Position numbers and translations under genes: made by a program | In this document: positions 16,426 to 23,778 of the stretch, piece after piece | Numbering within the stretch: the stretch's first letter is position 1 | Layout of the letters: each line of letters opens with the position of its first letter | The notes under the pieces: generated by a model | Databases searched by the model: none | Seen by the model: only the letters and a program-made list of their open reading frames with translations | What the model was told of the DNA's origin: nothing | Origin: CALMFQ01 sp964495595 | GTDB taxonomy: Bacteria; Pseudomonadota; Gammaproteobacteria; Burkholderiales; SCOH01 | Direction: 5' to 3' | Assembly (NCBI GenBank): GCA_964495595.1 | Contig: CAZBWH010000002.1 | Coordinates: 3,475 to 67,474, forward strand | Length of the DNA: 64,000 nucleotides

Positions 16426-17634
16426 ATGTGCGATCAGGATGCCAAAGCGCCGCTGGCGGCCTTGTTCAACCTTACCCGCCTGCCGGCCGAAGTGATCCTG
16501 CCCGGCTCACGCCGCCGCCGGTTGTGGGAGCTGCCCAAATCGGCCCATTGCCCGGTCATCGGGGTCTGCCTGCCGCTGGGGCTGCTGCGCCGGCTGGTCA
16601 ACAAGGCGCTCAAGGGGCAGGCCCAGGCTGACGACTACGCACTGCATGTCGGTGCGGTCAGCGAATGCGCCAGCCGCAGCCCTTTGTCCGAGTTGCTGCA
16701 GCGCGAGCTGGAACAACGTTACGCCGGCACGATCCAGCGCTTTCGCACCGCCCGCAGCCAGACGGCCGTCGCCGCGCTGTGGGCCGATGCCGTCGCCGCC
16801 GGCGATGTCTGTGGTGCGCTGTGGGCCAGCCTCACCCATCCGCGCTGCGATGTGCCACTGCAGGAGGCCATCTGCCGCGACATGCACATGCTGCAGCATC
16901 AGGCCGGCGCTGCGGTGCGGGTCGATCTGCAGCGGTTTCAGCAATTGCAGGATGAAAACCTGGCACTTGGCCGCGAACTGGCCGACGTGCAACAGCGCAT
17001 TACCCGGCTGCTGCAGGACAAACAGGCCGAGCTCGACCAGCTCACCGCCGCGCTGATGCAAGCCCGCGCCGACGCCATCGGCAAGGATACCCGCATCGCA
17101 GCGCTGGCCGTCGAACTGCAGCAACTGCACGCCCGAATCCCCGGCCTGCACAAACGCAATGAACTGGCACAGCGGCTGGAGCAGATGGTCGAACGCAACC
17201 GCGAGCTGGAACGGCGCAACACCGCGCTGGCGCAGCAACGGGACCGGCTGGCCGCCTCCGAAGCGCCACCCGCCGCCGACCCCGTGGCGGCCACTCCCGC
17301 CGTCATCGACCCCGCGCCGCCAGCGATTGCGCTGCAACAGCAACAGGTGCTGTGCGTTGGTGGCCGCAACGGCAACGTGTGCTCGTACCGCGAGCTGATC
17401 GAACGCAGTGGCGGGCATTTCCTGCATCACGACGGCGGGCAGGAAGCCAGCATCAACCTGCTCGACGCCAGCCTCGCCGCTGCCGACCTGGTCATCTGCC
17501 AGACCGGCTGCATCAGCCACAACGCCTACTGGCGGGTAAAAGACTACTGCAAGCGCACCGGCAAACCGTGCGTATTCATCGACAACCCCAGCATCTCCAG
17601 CCTCGCCCGCGGCCTGGCCGCCTGCCGGGTTTGA
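16426..17634 (+). CDS. DUF2325 domain protein with central coiled coil
   Basis: The 402-residue protein has an N-terminal region of about 150 residues of unknown fold. A long heptad-rich coiled coil follows (about 170-275, with repeated LQQLHARI, LAQRLEQMVERNRELERRN). The C-terminal DUF2325 domain reads VLCVGGRNGNVCSYRELIERSGG, then ADLVICQTGCISHNAYWRVKDYCKRTGKPCVFI. This domain has conserved cysteines (VCSY, CQTGCISH, DYCK) that could bind metal or a cofactor. It follows the HemS-like gene in the same Fur-box unit, so a role in heme or iron response is suggested by context. The biochemical function of DUF2325 is not established. Confidence 0.85.
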   Translation: MCDQDAKAPLAALFNLTRLPAEVILPGSRRRRLWELPKSAHCPVIGVCLPLGLLRRLVNKALKGQAQADDYALHVGAVSECASRSPLSELLQRELEQRYAGTIQRFRTARSQTAVAALWADAVAAGDVCGALWASLTHPRCDVPLQEAICRDMHMLQHQAGAAVRVDLQRFQQLQDENLALGRELADVQQRITRLLQDKQAELDQLTAALMQARADAIGKDTRIAALAVELQQLHARIPGLHKRNELAQRLEQMVERNRELERRNTALAQQRDRLAASEAPPAADPVAATPAVIDPAPPAIALQQQQVLCVGGRNGNVCSYRELIERSGGHFLHHDGGQEASINLLDASLAAADLVICQTGCISHNAYWRVKDYCKRTGKPCVFIDNPSISSLARGLAACRV

Positions 17635-17649
17635 CGCCGCTCCCGGGCC

Positions 17650-17669
17650 CCGGCCGGAGCAACGGCCGG
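17650..17669 (+). terminator. GC-rich hairpin after the DUF2325 gene
   Basis: The inverted repeat CCGGCCG / CGGCCGG (17650-17656 and 17663-17669) with a six-base loop sits 16 bp after the stop codon. There is no T-tract, so it is a stability element or a weak terminator. Confidence 0.45.
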
Positions 17670-17690
17670 CACGGGAAAACGTCGCGCACT

Positions 17691-17741
17691 GGGCTGCAGA
17701 CCAATACCAGAGCGGCTTGTTGCCGGCCTGTAGGGCGCTTT
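17691..17741. repeat. Intergenic GC-rich repeat, copy 3
   Basis: GGGCTGCAGACCAATACCAG continues into AGCGGCTTGTTGCCGGCCTG and matches copies 1 and 4 across the core ATACCAGAGCGGCTTG. It lies in the 288-bp gap between the DUF2325 gene and the secreted phosphoesterase gene. The rest of that gap is more AT-rich and should hold the promoter of the downstream gene. Confidence 0.75.
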
Positions 17742-17922
17742 GCTATTGCCCTGCGCGGAAAGGCCGTTGGCATAAACATCATAAGTTAGTTCATGCGATC
17801 CGGATTGTGTTTTGTTACTCTCCAGACACAGCCCTGTTTGGCGAATGTGCTTGAGCGACTTGGATTTCCGGTGCCAAGGCCATTAAAAAATGCAGAAAAA
17901 AGTTAACGAGGAGAGTGTAGAT

Positions 17923-20103
17923 ATGGCACGAAAAGCCAATTATCTGCTCGCGGCCATGCTGTTGTTGGCTGAGAGTGGAATGGTCATTGCCGGTAATACC
18001 GGAGTGCAGTTTGCGACGGGTACGTCGGTGGGCAAACTTCCTGGCAGTCCGCTCACCGAGGTCTCGGGTTGTGCAGCCGGCCGAGTCAATGATGGCGTAT
18101 TCTGGCTCAACAACGATTCGGGCGACAGCGCACGTATTCATGCCATTAACCGTAACGGTTCCTATCGCGGTGCCTTTAACCTGTCCGGCGCATCCGCAGC
18201 CGATTATGAAGATATCGCGATTGGCCCTGGCCCCGTCGGCGGCAAGAGCTACATCTATGTGGGCGACATTGGCGACAATGGCGCTGCACGATCGACCAAG
18301 CAGGTTTATCGCGTGGCTGAGCCGGCCATCGGTTCGTCGAGCGCCGGCGCTACACTCTCCGGCGTAGAGAAATTCACCTTCGTATATCCGGATGGCAAGC
18401 GCGATGCCGAAACGCTGATGGTCGATCCGCGTAACGGAGATGTTTACGTGGTGGCCAAGCGTGAGGCTGCCTCGACCGGCAATCAGGTTTATCGTTTCAA
18501 GGCGCCGCTGGTAAGCGGCAAGTCCTATACCGGCGAAGTGGTGGCCCGTGTCCATATCGAATGGTTGACCGGTGGCGATATCTCGGCCGACGGCAGCCGG
18601 ATTCTGATCAAGAACGGCAATCAGAACTACCTGTGGCTGCGTGGCGACAACGAAAGTGTCGGCGCGGCGCTGTTACGCAATCCGATCAAGGTGCCCACCG
18701 TCAGCGAGGCACAAGGTGAAGCCATTTGTTGGGACAAGACCGGCACCGATTACTACACCATTTCCGAGGGCGGCAGCGCAGCGGTCAATTATTTCAAGAG
18801 CCTGGACAGCACAGGTGGCGGTGATACCGGCGGTGGCACCGGCGGAACCACAGATACGCCGACCGGCACCAACAGCCTGCAGGTTAACAAGCAGCTGACG
18901 CTGAACCAGTATGTCGCTTCGACCAATGGCAGCTACCGTTTTTACCTGCAGGGCGACGGCAACATGGTGGTCCGCAATATGCTGAACAACGATGCGGTCT
19001 GGGCTTCTGCGACCAATGGCAAGGGCGGCTCACGCCTGGTGTTGCAGGGCGACAGCAATCTGGTTCTCTACACTTCGGATAACAGGCCGGTATGGGCCAG
19101 CAACACCGTTGGCAAGGGCGCGGCTTATCTGATCATGCGCAATGACGGCAACCTGGTCCTGGCAACCTCGTCCGGCACCGTCGTCTGGCAAACCGGCACC
19201 GGTGACGGCTCGGGTTCGGGCGGAGGTACCGGCGGGGGAACGGGGGGCGGCACTGGCGCCTTGGCAAAGGTGGCCTTTGTCGGCGATACCGGTTATGGCA
19301 GCAGCTTCCAGAGCGTATTGAACCTGATCAAGGCAGAGGGCGCCGAACTGACCATTCTGGTTGGCGATACCTCGTACTCCAGCAGTGGCGATTCGACCTG
19401 GGATTCCAAGGTGCGCAGCACGCTCGGCTCCAGCGATCCGGTGTTGCTGACTCTGGGTAACCATGACGTAGCCGACAGTAATCTGAATAACGTGCTGAAT
19501 CTGGCCAAGGCCCGGCTTGCCAATCAGTCGGCAGTAAAGTGCTCCGGCAATTACGGCCATCAGATGACCTGTAACTACAAGGGCATTTACTTCGTGATGC
19601 CTTCAGTTGGGACCACTGGTGGTATTTCCGACAACGCGACCTATATCGCCAACAGCCTGAACAGCGTGCCGGCAGACGCCTGGCGTGTGTGTGCCTGGCA
19701 TAAGAATCAGCGCGACATGCAAGTGGGGGATAAATCGGACGAGGTGGGTTGGGATGCGTATGAAAACTGCCGCAAGAAAGGCGCCATCATTGCGACTGGC
19801 CACGAGCATTCGTATTCGAGAACACACCTGCTCAGCAGCATGACCAACAAAACCATTGCCAGCACGGCATCCGACTTTACCGTGGCAGACGGCAAGACTT
19901 TTGCTTTTGTGTCTGGCCTGGGGGGCATCGGCATCCGTGACCAGAACCGCGGTGGCAACTGGTGGGCGAAGATTTATACCTCGACGCAGGGCGCAACCTA
20001 CGGCGCCATGTTTGCCACCTTCTACGCCGATCGCGCGGAGTTCTACTTCAAGAACATCAACGGTCAGATCATCGACAAATTCACTGTACGGAAAGGTTAT
20101 TGA
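17923..20103 (+). CDS. Secreted metallophosphoesterase with bulb-type (mannose-binding) lectin domain
   Basis: This 726-residue secreted protein has three parts. After a signal peptide (MARKANYLLAAMLLLAESGMVIA), residues about 25-295 form a probable beta-propeller (FWLNNDSGDSARIHAINRNG, YVGDIGDNGAARST). A Gly/Thr linker leads to a bulb-type lectin domain at about 317-425, with three QGDGN/NDGN repeats (FYLQGDGNMVV, VLQGDSNLVLY, MRNDGNLVLA). A second Gly-rich linker leads to a calcineurin-like phosphoesterase (about 447-726) with all metal motifs: GDTGYG, GDTSYSS, GNHD, and GHEHSYSR. The start at 17923 has GAGGAGAG upstream; an in-frame ATG at 17890 lacks one. It probably acts on phosphorylated compounds or glycans outside the cell, held to mannose-type glycans. 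Confidence 0.88.
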   Translation: MARKANYLLAAMLLLAESGMVIAGNTGVQFATGTSVGKLPGSPLTEVSGCAAGRVNDGVFWLNNDSGDSARIHAINRNGSYRGAFNLSGASAADYEDIAIGPGPVGGKSYIYVGDIGDNGAARSTKQVYRVAEPAIGSSSAGATLSGVEKFTFVYPDGKRDAETLMVDPRNGDVYVVAKREAASTGNQVYRFKAPLVSGKSYTGEVVARVHIEWLTGGDISADGSRILIKNGNQNYLWLRGDNESVGAALLRNPIKVPTVSEAQGEAICWDKTGTDYYTISEGGSAAVNYFKSLDSTGGGDTGGGTGGTTDTPTGTNSLQVNKQLTLNQYVASTNGSYRFYLQGDGNMVVRNMLNNDAVWASATNGKGGSRLVLQGDSNLVLYTSDNRPVWASNTVGKGAAYLIMRNDGNLVLATSSGTVVWQTGTGDGSGSGGGTGGGTGGGTGALAKVAFVGDTGYGSSFQSVLNLIKAEGAELTILVGDTSYSSSGDSTWDSKVRSTLGSSDPVLLTLGNHDVADSNLNNVLNLAKARLANQSAVKCSGNYGHQMTCNYKGIYFVMPSVGTTGGISDNATYIANSLNSVPADAWRVCAWHKNQRDMQVGDKSDEVGWDAYENCRKKGAIIATGHEHSYSRTHLLSSMTNKTIASTASDFTVADGKTFAFVSGLGGIGIRDQNRGGNWWAKIYTSTQGATYGAMFATFYADRAEFYFKNINGQIIDKFTVRKGY

Positions 20104-20104
20104 T

Positions 20105-20413
20105 ATGAAAACCATCGCAATGGCTTTACTGGTGCTTTTCAGTCAGCAACTGTATGCAGCGGGCTGCACCGCAACCATCGTGAAGGGCAGCCATACCGCG
20201 CTGAACGAGCTGGAGGCCAGAAGCGGCGCTGAAGAAGACACAGCTGACATTTGCCCGTCCGGCAAGGTCACGCCCATTCACCTGAAATGTGAAAAAGTCG
20301 ACGCGAGCCGCGGCGTGATGGGCAAGCCGGCAGTGCAATGCGTTCAGGAGGTTTCCTGCACGATCTGCGACGATGACCTGACCCGGAAATATGAAGCCGA
20401 ATCAGGAAGATAA
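20105..20413 (+). CDS. Small secreted cysteine-containing protein
   Basis: The 102-residue protein begins MKTIAMALLVLFSQQLYAAG, a signal peptide. The mature chain of about 84 residues has six or more cysteines (AGCTATI, DICPSG, LKCEK, VQCVQEV, SCTICDD), suggesting disulfides. The start lies 2 bp after the stop of the phosphoesterase gene and the end overlaps the next gene by 23 bp, so the three genes are an operon. I do not recognise a family. The ending CTICDDDLTRKYEAESGR is charged and probably surface exposed. Confidence 0.7.
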   Translation: MKTIAMALLVLFSQQLYAAGCTATIVKGSHTALNELEARSGAEEDTADICPSGKVTPIHLKCEKVDASRGVMGKPAVQCVQEVSCTICDDDLTRKYEAESGR

Positions 20414-20891
20414 CACTCCGCACTGGGCGAGCTTGCTGCGGGGAGCGCTGGCGGCTGCATTGCTGCTAAGCGGCCCCGCCCATGCGGAAACAGCAGGCCC
20501 GGGAAACCAGGCCTGCTGTTCTCGTTTGAACGTGGCCGGCGCCTCCGGTGAATCGCGACCCGTGTCGAAACCCGAGCAGAAGATCACCCGGCGATATGCC
20601 TGCGATCTGCGAGGCGGGTTCAGCCAGTGCCGGCAATATACGTTTGAGCTGGGTGCCAGCGAAAATATTGCGCGCATGGAGGCGGGCTGTACTTCCATGG
20701 GAGGTGTATTCGGCGAGTTGCGCTGCCCCATTCGCCGCGTTTCCGGCGTGTGCCGGGATATCGTGCTGGATTATCGCAAGCCCGATATCGCCTATGACAA
20801 CTACTATTACCAGGATGCCTCCGGGCGCTGGACACCAAGCGCCATTCAGCGCACGTGTACTGCGCTTGAGGGGGAATATTCGAAGCAGTAA
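20391..20891 (+). CDS. Secreted eight-cysteine protein (paralogue A)
   Basis: The 166-residue protein has an N-terminal extension, a hydrophobic signal segment ending in AHAE, and a mature domain with eight cysteines. It is clearly related to the gene at 23220-23732. Shared motifs are CC near the mature start, CDLR..F.QCRQY, C.SMGGVF, C.DI and YDN.YYQDA.G.W followed by R.TC..L.G.Y. All eight cysteines align, which predicts four conserved disulfides. Function is unknown. It overlaps the preceding gene by 23 bp and precedes the imelysin gene by 27 bp, so it belongs to the same transcript. Confidence 0.75.
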   Translation: MKPNQEDNTPHWASLLRGALAAALLLSGPAHAETAGPGNQACCSRLNVAGASGESRPVSKPEQKITRRYACDLRGGFSQCRQYTFELGASENIARMEAGCTSMGGVFGELRCPIRRVSGVCRDIVLDYRKPDIAYDNYYYQDASGRWTPSAIQRTCTALEGEYSKQ

Positions 20892-20918
20892 CCAACAGGT
20901 AAACGGAATCACGTCGCA

Positions 20919-22079
20919 ATGACTCGCATGTTTTCCCGGTTTTCCGCCTTCTGCCGTTGCCTGCTTGCCACGGCCACGGTGCTGTTTGGCGTTGCCGGCA
21001 TGGCAGTAGCCGAGGAGCAGAGTGCCGAATACCGGTTATTGCTCGCCACGGTCAACGAACGGCTCGTGCCGGCACATCAGCGCCTGTACGATCAGAGCAA
21101 GTTGCTCAATTCGGCGGCAAAAGGCTTCTGCGAAAAGCCGGGCAATGCGTCCCTGAAGGCCACGCGCGAATCCTGGCTGCAGGCAATGCTCGCCTGGCAG
21201 GCGCTGTCCATGATCGATTTCGGGCCGGTGGAAACCACCAACGCGCGCTTTCTGTTCCAGTTCTGGCCCGATCCGTTGAATCTGGTCGAAAGAAAGCTGG
21301 CCACGCGCATCGCCGGCAAAAACCCGGATATCAGCTCCGAACGATTGGCGCAGGCCAGCGTTGCCGTTCAGGGCCTGTCAGCGATGGAATATCTGCTGTT
21401 CGACGAGGCGATTGCCAAGGTTCGGCGTTATGCCGGGCACAAACATCTGTGCCGGATCCTGACGGCCACCGCCGCCAATCTGGAGGCCAACGCCGGGCAG
21501 CTGAACCGCTTGTGGGCAGATTTTGGCAAACGTTATGTCAGCCCTGAGCTGGAGAAGTCTCATCCCGGCTATTTCGTCACCAACGTGGAAAAGCTGTTCA
21601 GCAGCCTGATCACCTCGCTGGAAACGATCAAGAACCGGAAACTGGGGGCGGCGCTGGGCATCGCGCCGGTATTGCCGTCAGCAATCCCCGGCGAGGAAAC
21701 ATCGCCAGCGGCCAAATCGCGAGCCGCCAACGCTTTCCTGCTGGAGGGCTGGCGCAGCCGGACCTCGCTCAGGCAGATCAGGGCCAATCTGCAATCCGGT
21801 TTGGGGCTGTACGAAATGCCGCACGGATTCGGCTGGTACATGACACAGCAATCGCCGGAATCGGGCGCGCTGGATCGGCAGATCAGGGCCGATTATGCCG
21901 CAGCCATCGCACAGATCGACGCTTTGGACCACTCCGCTTTCGAGCTGCTGCAGCGTAACCAGCCGGAAGCGCTGATGCGTCTGCACGATACCGTTGGCCG
22001 GCTTTCGCAGCGTTTGCAGCTGGATTACGCGAAAGCAGCACAACTCGATTACACGTTCAACGCGAGAGATGGCGATTAA
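20919..22079 (+). CDS. Imelysin-family (M75, ICMP-like) periplasmic protein
   Basis: The 386-residue exported protein has a signal peptide of about 31 residues and the two four-helix bundles of the imelysin/EfeO-like family. Family traits include RESWLQAMLAWQALSMIDFGPVE near residue 95 and LSAMEYLLFDEA near 155, followed by a repeat-like second half with GFGWYM. Imelysins are iron-regulated periplasmic or outer-membrane lipoproteins linked to iron uptake. Despite the M75 name, peptidase activity is doubtful. The gene overlaps the downstream Tat-exported DUF1513 gene, a partnership known from other proteobacteria. The DUF1111 di-heme protein and second imelysin that usually accompany it are missing here. 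Confidence 0.85.
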   Translation: MTRMFSRFSAFCRCLLATATVLFGVAGMAVAEEQSAEYRLLLATVNERLVPAHQRLYDQSKLLNSAAKGFCEKPGNASLKATRESWLQAMLAWQALSMIDFGPVETTNARFLFQFWPDPLNLVERKLATRIAGKNPDISSERLAQASVAVQGLSAMEYLLFDEAIAKVRRYAGHKHLCRILTATAANLEANAGQLNRLWADFGKRYVSPELEKSHPGYFVTNVEKLFSSLITSLETIKNRKLGAALGIAPVLPSAIPGEETSPAAKSRAANAFLLEGWRSRTSLRQIRANLQSGLGLYEMPHGFGWYMTQQSPESGALDRQIRADYAAAIAQIDALDHSAFELLQRNQPEALMRLHDTVGRLSQRLQLDYAKAAQLDYTFNARDGD

Positions 22080-23184
22080 ACGCAGGCAATTCCTGCAGCA
22101 GTCGGCCGCGCTGCTTGCAGCCCCCTTGCTGGGCACCGGAACCGCTTCGGCGGCAGCGAATCGCGCCTTGTTTCTGAGCGCTTTTTCCGACCGGCAAGAT
22201 CAGCATTTTGTCGCAGTACTGGATGACGCCGGTGTGCTCCTGCAACGGTTCAAGGCGCCGTCGCGTGGCCATTCCGCCTGCCTGTCGCGGGATGGCCGGT
22301 ACGCGGTGTTTTTCGCGCGCCGCCCCGGTCGCTGGATGATGGCGGTGGATCTTGCCGCCGGTCAGATTCGTAGCACGGTAGCTGCGGTAAGCGGACGGCA
22401 CTTTTTTGGCCATGGCGTGTGCAGCGCCGACGGCGACCTGCTGTATGCCACAGAAAACGACTATCAGAACAGGCGTGGGGTGATTGGCGTGTATGAGACC
22501 GGACAGCTCAGGCGCATCCGCGAAATCGGCAGCTTTGGTATCGAGCCACACGAGCTGGCGCTGTTGAGCGACGGCAACACGCTGGTGGTGGCCAATGGCG
22601 GCATCGAAACGCATCCGGATTTCGAACGGCGCAAGCTCAACCTGCCATCCATGGCGCCCAATCTGGCCTACATCGATGCTCGCTCCGGCAGGCTGCTGGA
22701 GCGCGTGGTGCCGCCGCATCATCAACTGAGCCTCAGACATCTGGCGTTGACGCCTGACGATACCGTGATTGTCGGCGCGCAGTATCAAGGTGCGGAAACC
22801 GATGATCATCCGCTGGTGTTTGCCCATAAAAAGGGCGGCAAACTGTTGCCTTTGACCGGTCAGCCGCTGGCATCGCAACGCAGCCTGACGCAGTACATTG
22901 CCAGCGTCACACAATGCTGCGACGGAAAGTTTGCGCTCACCTCGGCGCCGCGTGGCGGCAGGGTATCGCTCTGGGATGTCGGCCAGCAAAGCTGGATCAA
23001 GGATTTCAATCTGCCGGATATCGGTGGCATTGCTGCAGCGGCAGATGGAAAGTCGCTGCTGCTGACATCCGGCAACGGGGCCATATATTCAATGGCGATC
23101 GGTCAATGGGAGCCGGAGTTGCTGGCCCGGCGCGAGAACAGTCATTGGGATAACCACTTGAGTGCCGTCTCGCCGCCGGCGTGA
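22069..23184 (+). CDS. DUF1513 protein, Tat-exported beta-propeller
   Basis: The 371-residue protein starts MAIKRRQFLQQSAALLAAP, a twin-arginine signal with KRRQFL. The mature part fits a seven-bladed propeller, with the DUF1513 signature IEPHELALLSDGNTLVVANGG and ETHPDFERRKLNLPSMAPNL. The start overlaps the imelysin gene by 11 bp, so translation is coupled. DUF1513 proteins occur with imelysin genes in iron-uptake clusters of unknown mechanism. Tat export suggests that it folds, or binds a cofactor, in the cytoplasm. I chose the internal ATG at 22069 because it begins the Tat signal. Confidence 0.87.
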   Translation: MAIKRRQFLQQSAALLAAPLLGTGTASAAANRALFLSAFSDRQDQHFVAVLDDAGVLLQRFKAPSRGHSACLSRDGRYAVFFARRPGRWMMAVDLAAGQIRSTVAAVSGRHFFGHGVCSADGDLLYATENDYQNRRGVIGVYETGQLRRIREIGSFGIEPHELALLSDGNTLVVANGGIETHPDFERRKLNLPSMAPNLAYIDARSGRLLERVVPPHHQLSLRHLALTPDDTVIVGAQYQGAETDDHPLVFAHKKGGKLLPLTGQPLASQRSLTQYIASVTQCCDGKFALTSAPRGGRVSLWDVGQQSWIKDFNLPDIGGIAAAADGKSLLLTSGNGAIYSMAIGQWEPELLARRENSHWDNHLSAVSPPA

Positions 23185-23219
23185 TGGTGACTTATCCTCC
23201 GGCCACAGTCGGCGGGCAG

Positions 23220-23732
23220 CTACCTGGCGGGCGTTTCCGGCTCCGCGTAATCGCCGTCCAGATTGTCGCAGGTCTGGCGGACGCGCTCCGGGGGCCAGCT
23301 GCCCGTCGCGTCCTGGTAATAGTGGTTGTCGTAATAGATGTCGCGTTTATGCTCGTCCCGGGCAATATCCATACACAGCCCGGCTCTGTCCTCGCCGGGG
23401 CAGCCGCCTTTGGCAAACACGCCCCCCATCGATTCACAGGCATTGTGCAGCCGGTCTTGTGTTGCGGTGTCGCTTTCCACCAGCGCATATTGCCGGCACT
23501 GGTTAAAGACTTGCCGCAGATCGCAGGAATAGGGCACCGCATTGCGCGCAGCCGCTTCGGCCTGCCGGATTTGCCGCTGCAACTGTCGTCCTTGCTTGAT
23601 ATAGGCGCAACAACCGGGGTAAATCATATTGGCGTTGGCGGCTTCAACCGGTGCCGGGAGTGGCAGCAGCAAAGCCGCCAGAGCCACTGCAAGCACGCCC
23701 GTGCACGGTTGAGTCAGACCTGTCTGCATCAT
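23220..23732 (-). CDS. Secreted eight-cysteine protein (paralogue B)
   Basis: The 170-residue protein has a signal peptide ending near APVEAANA and a mature domain homologous to the product of 20391-20891. Aligned motifs include PGCCAYIK, YSCDLRQVFNQCRQYAL, ACESMGGVF, LCMDI and YYDNHYYQDATGSW followed by RQTCDNLDGDY. All eight cysteines match. It lies on the opposite strand, convergent with the DUF1513 gene and about 47 bp downstream of the bulb-lectin hydrolase gene. The two paralogues therefore sit beside two different bulb-lectin enzymes, which hints at a chaperone, inhibitor or adaptor role. That role is inference only. Confidence 0.75.
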   Translation of the reverse strand: MMQTGLTQPCTGVLAVALAALLLPLPAPVEAANANMIYPGCCAYIKQGRQLQRQIRQAEAAARNAVPYSCDLRQVFNQCRQYALVESDTATQDRLHNACESMGGVFAKGGCPGEDRAGLCMDIARDEHKRDIYYDNHYYQDATGSWPPERVRQTCDNLDGDYAEPETPAR

Positions 23733-23778
23733 CTATAGCGTCAGTATCACTGAATCAGGTGTTGTGGGGCGTGTCGCT

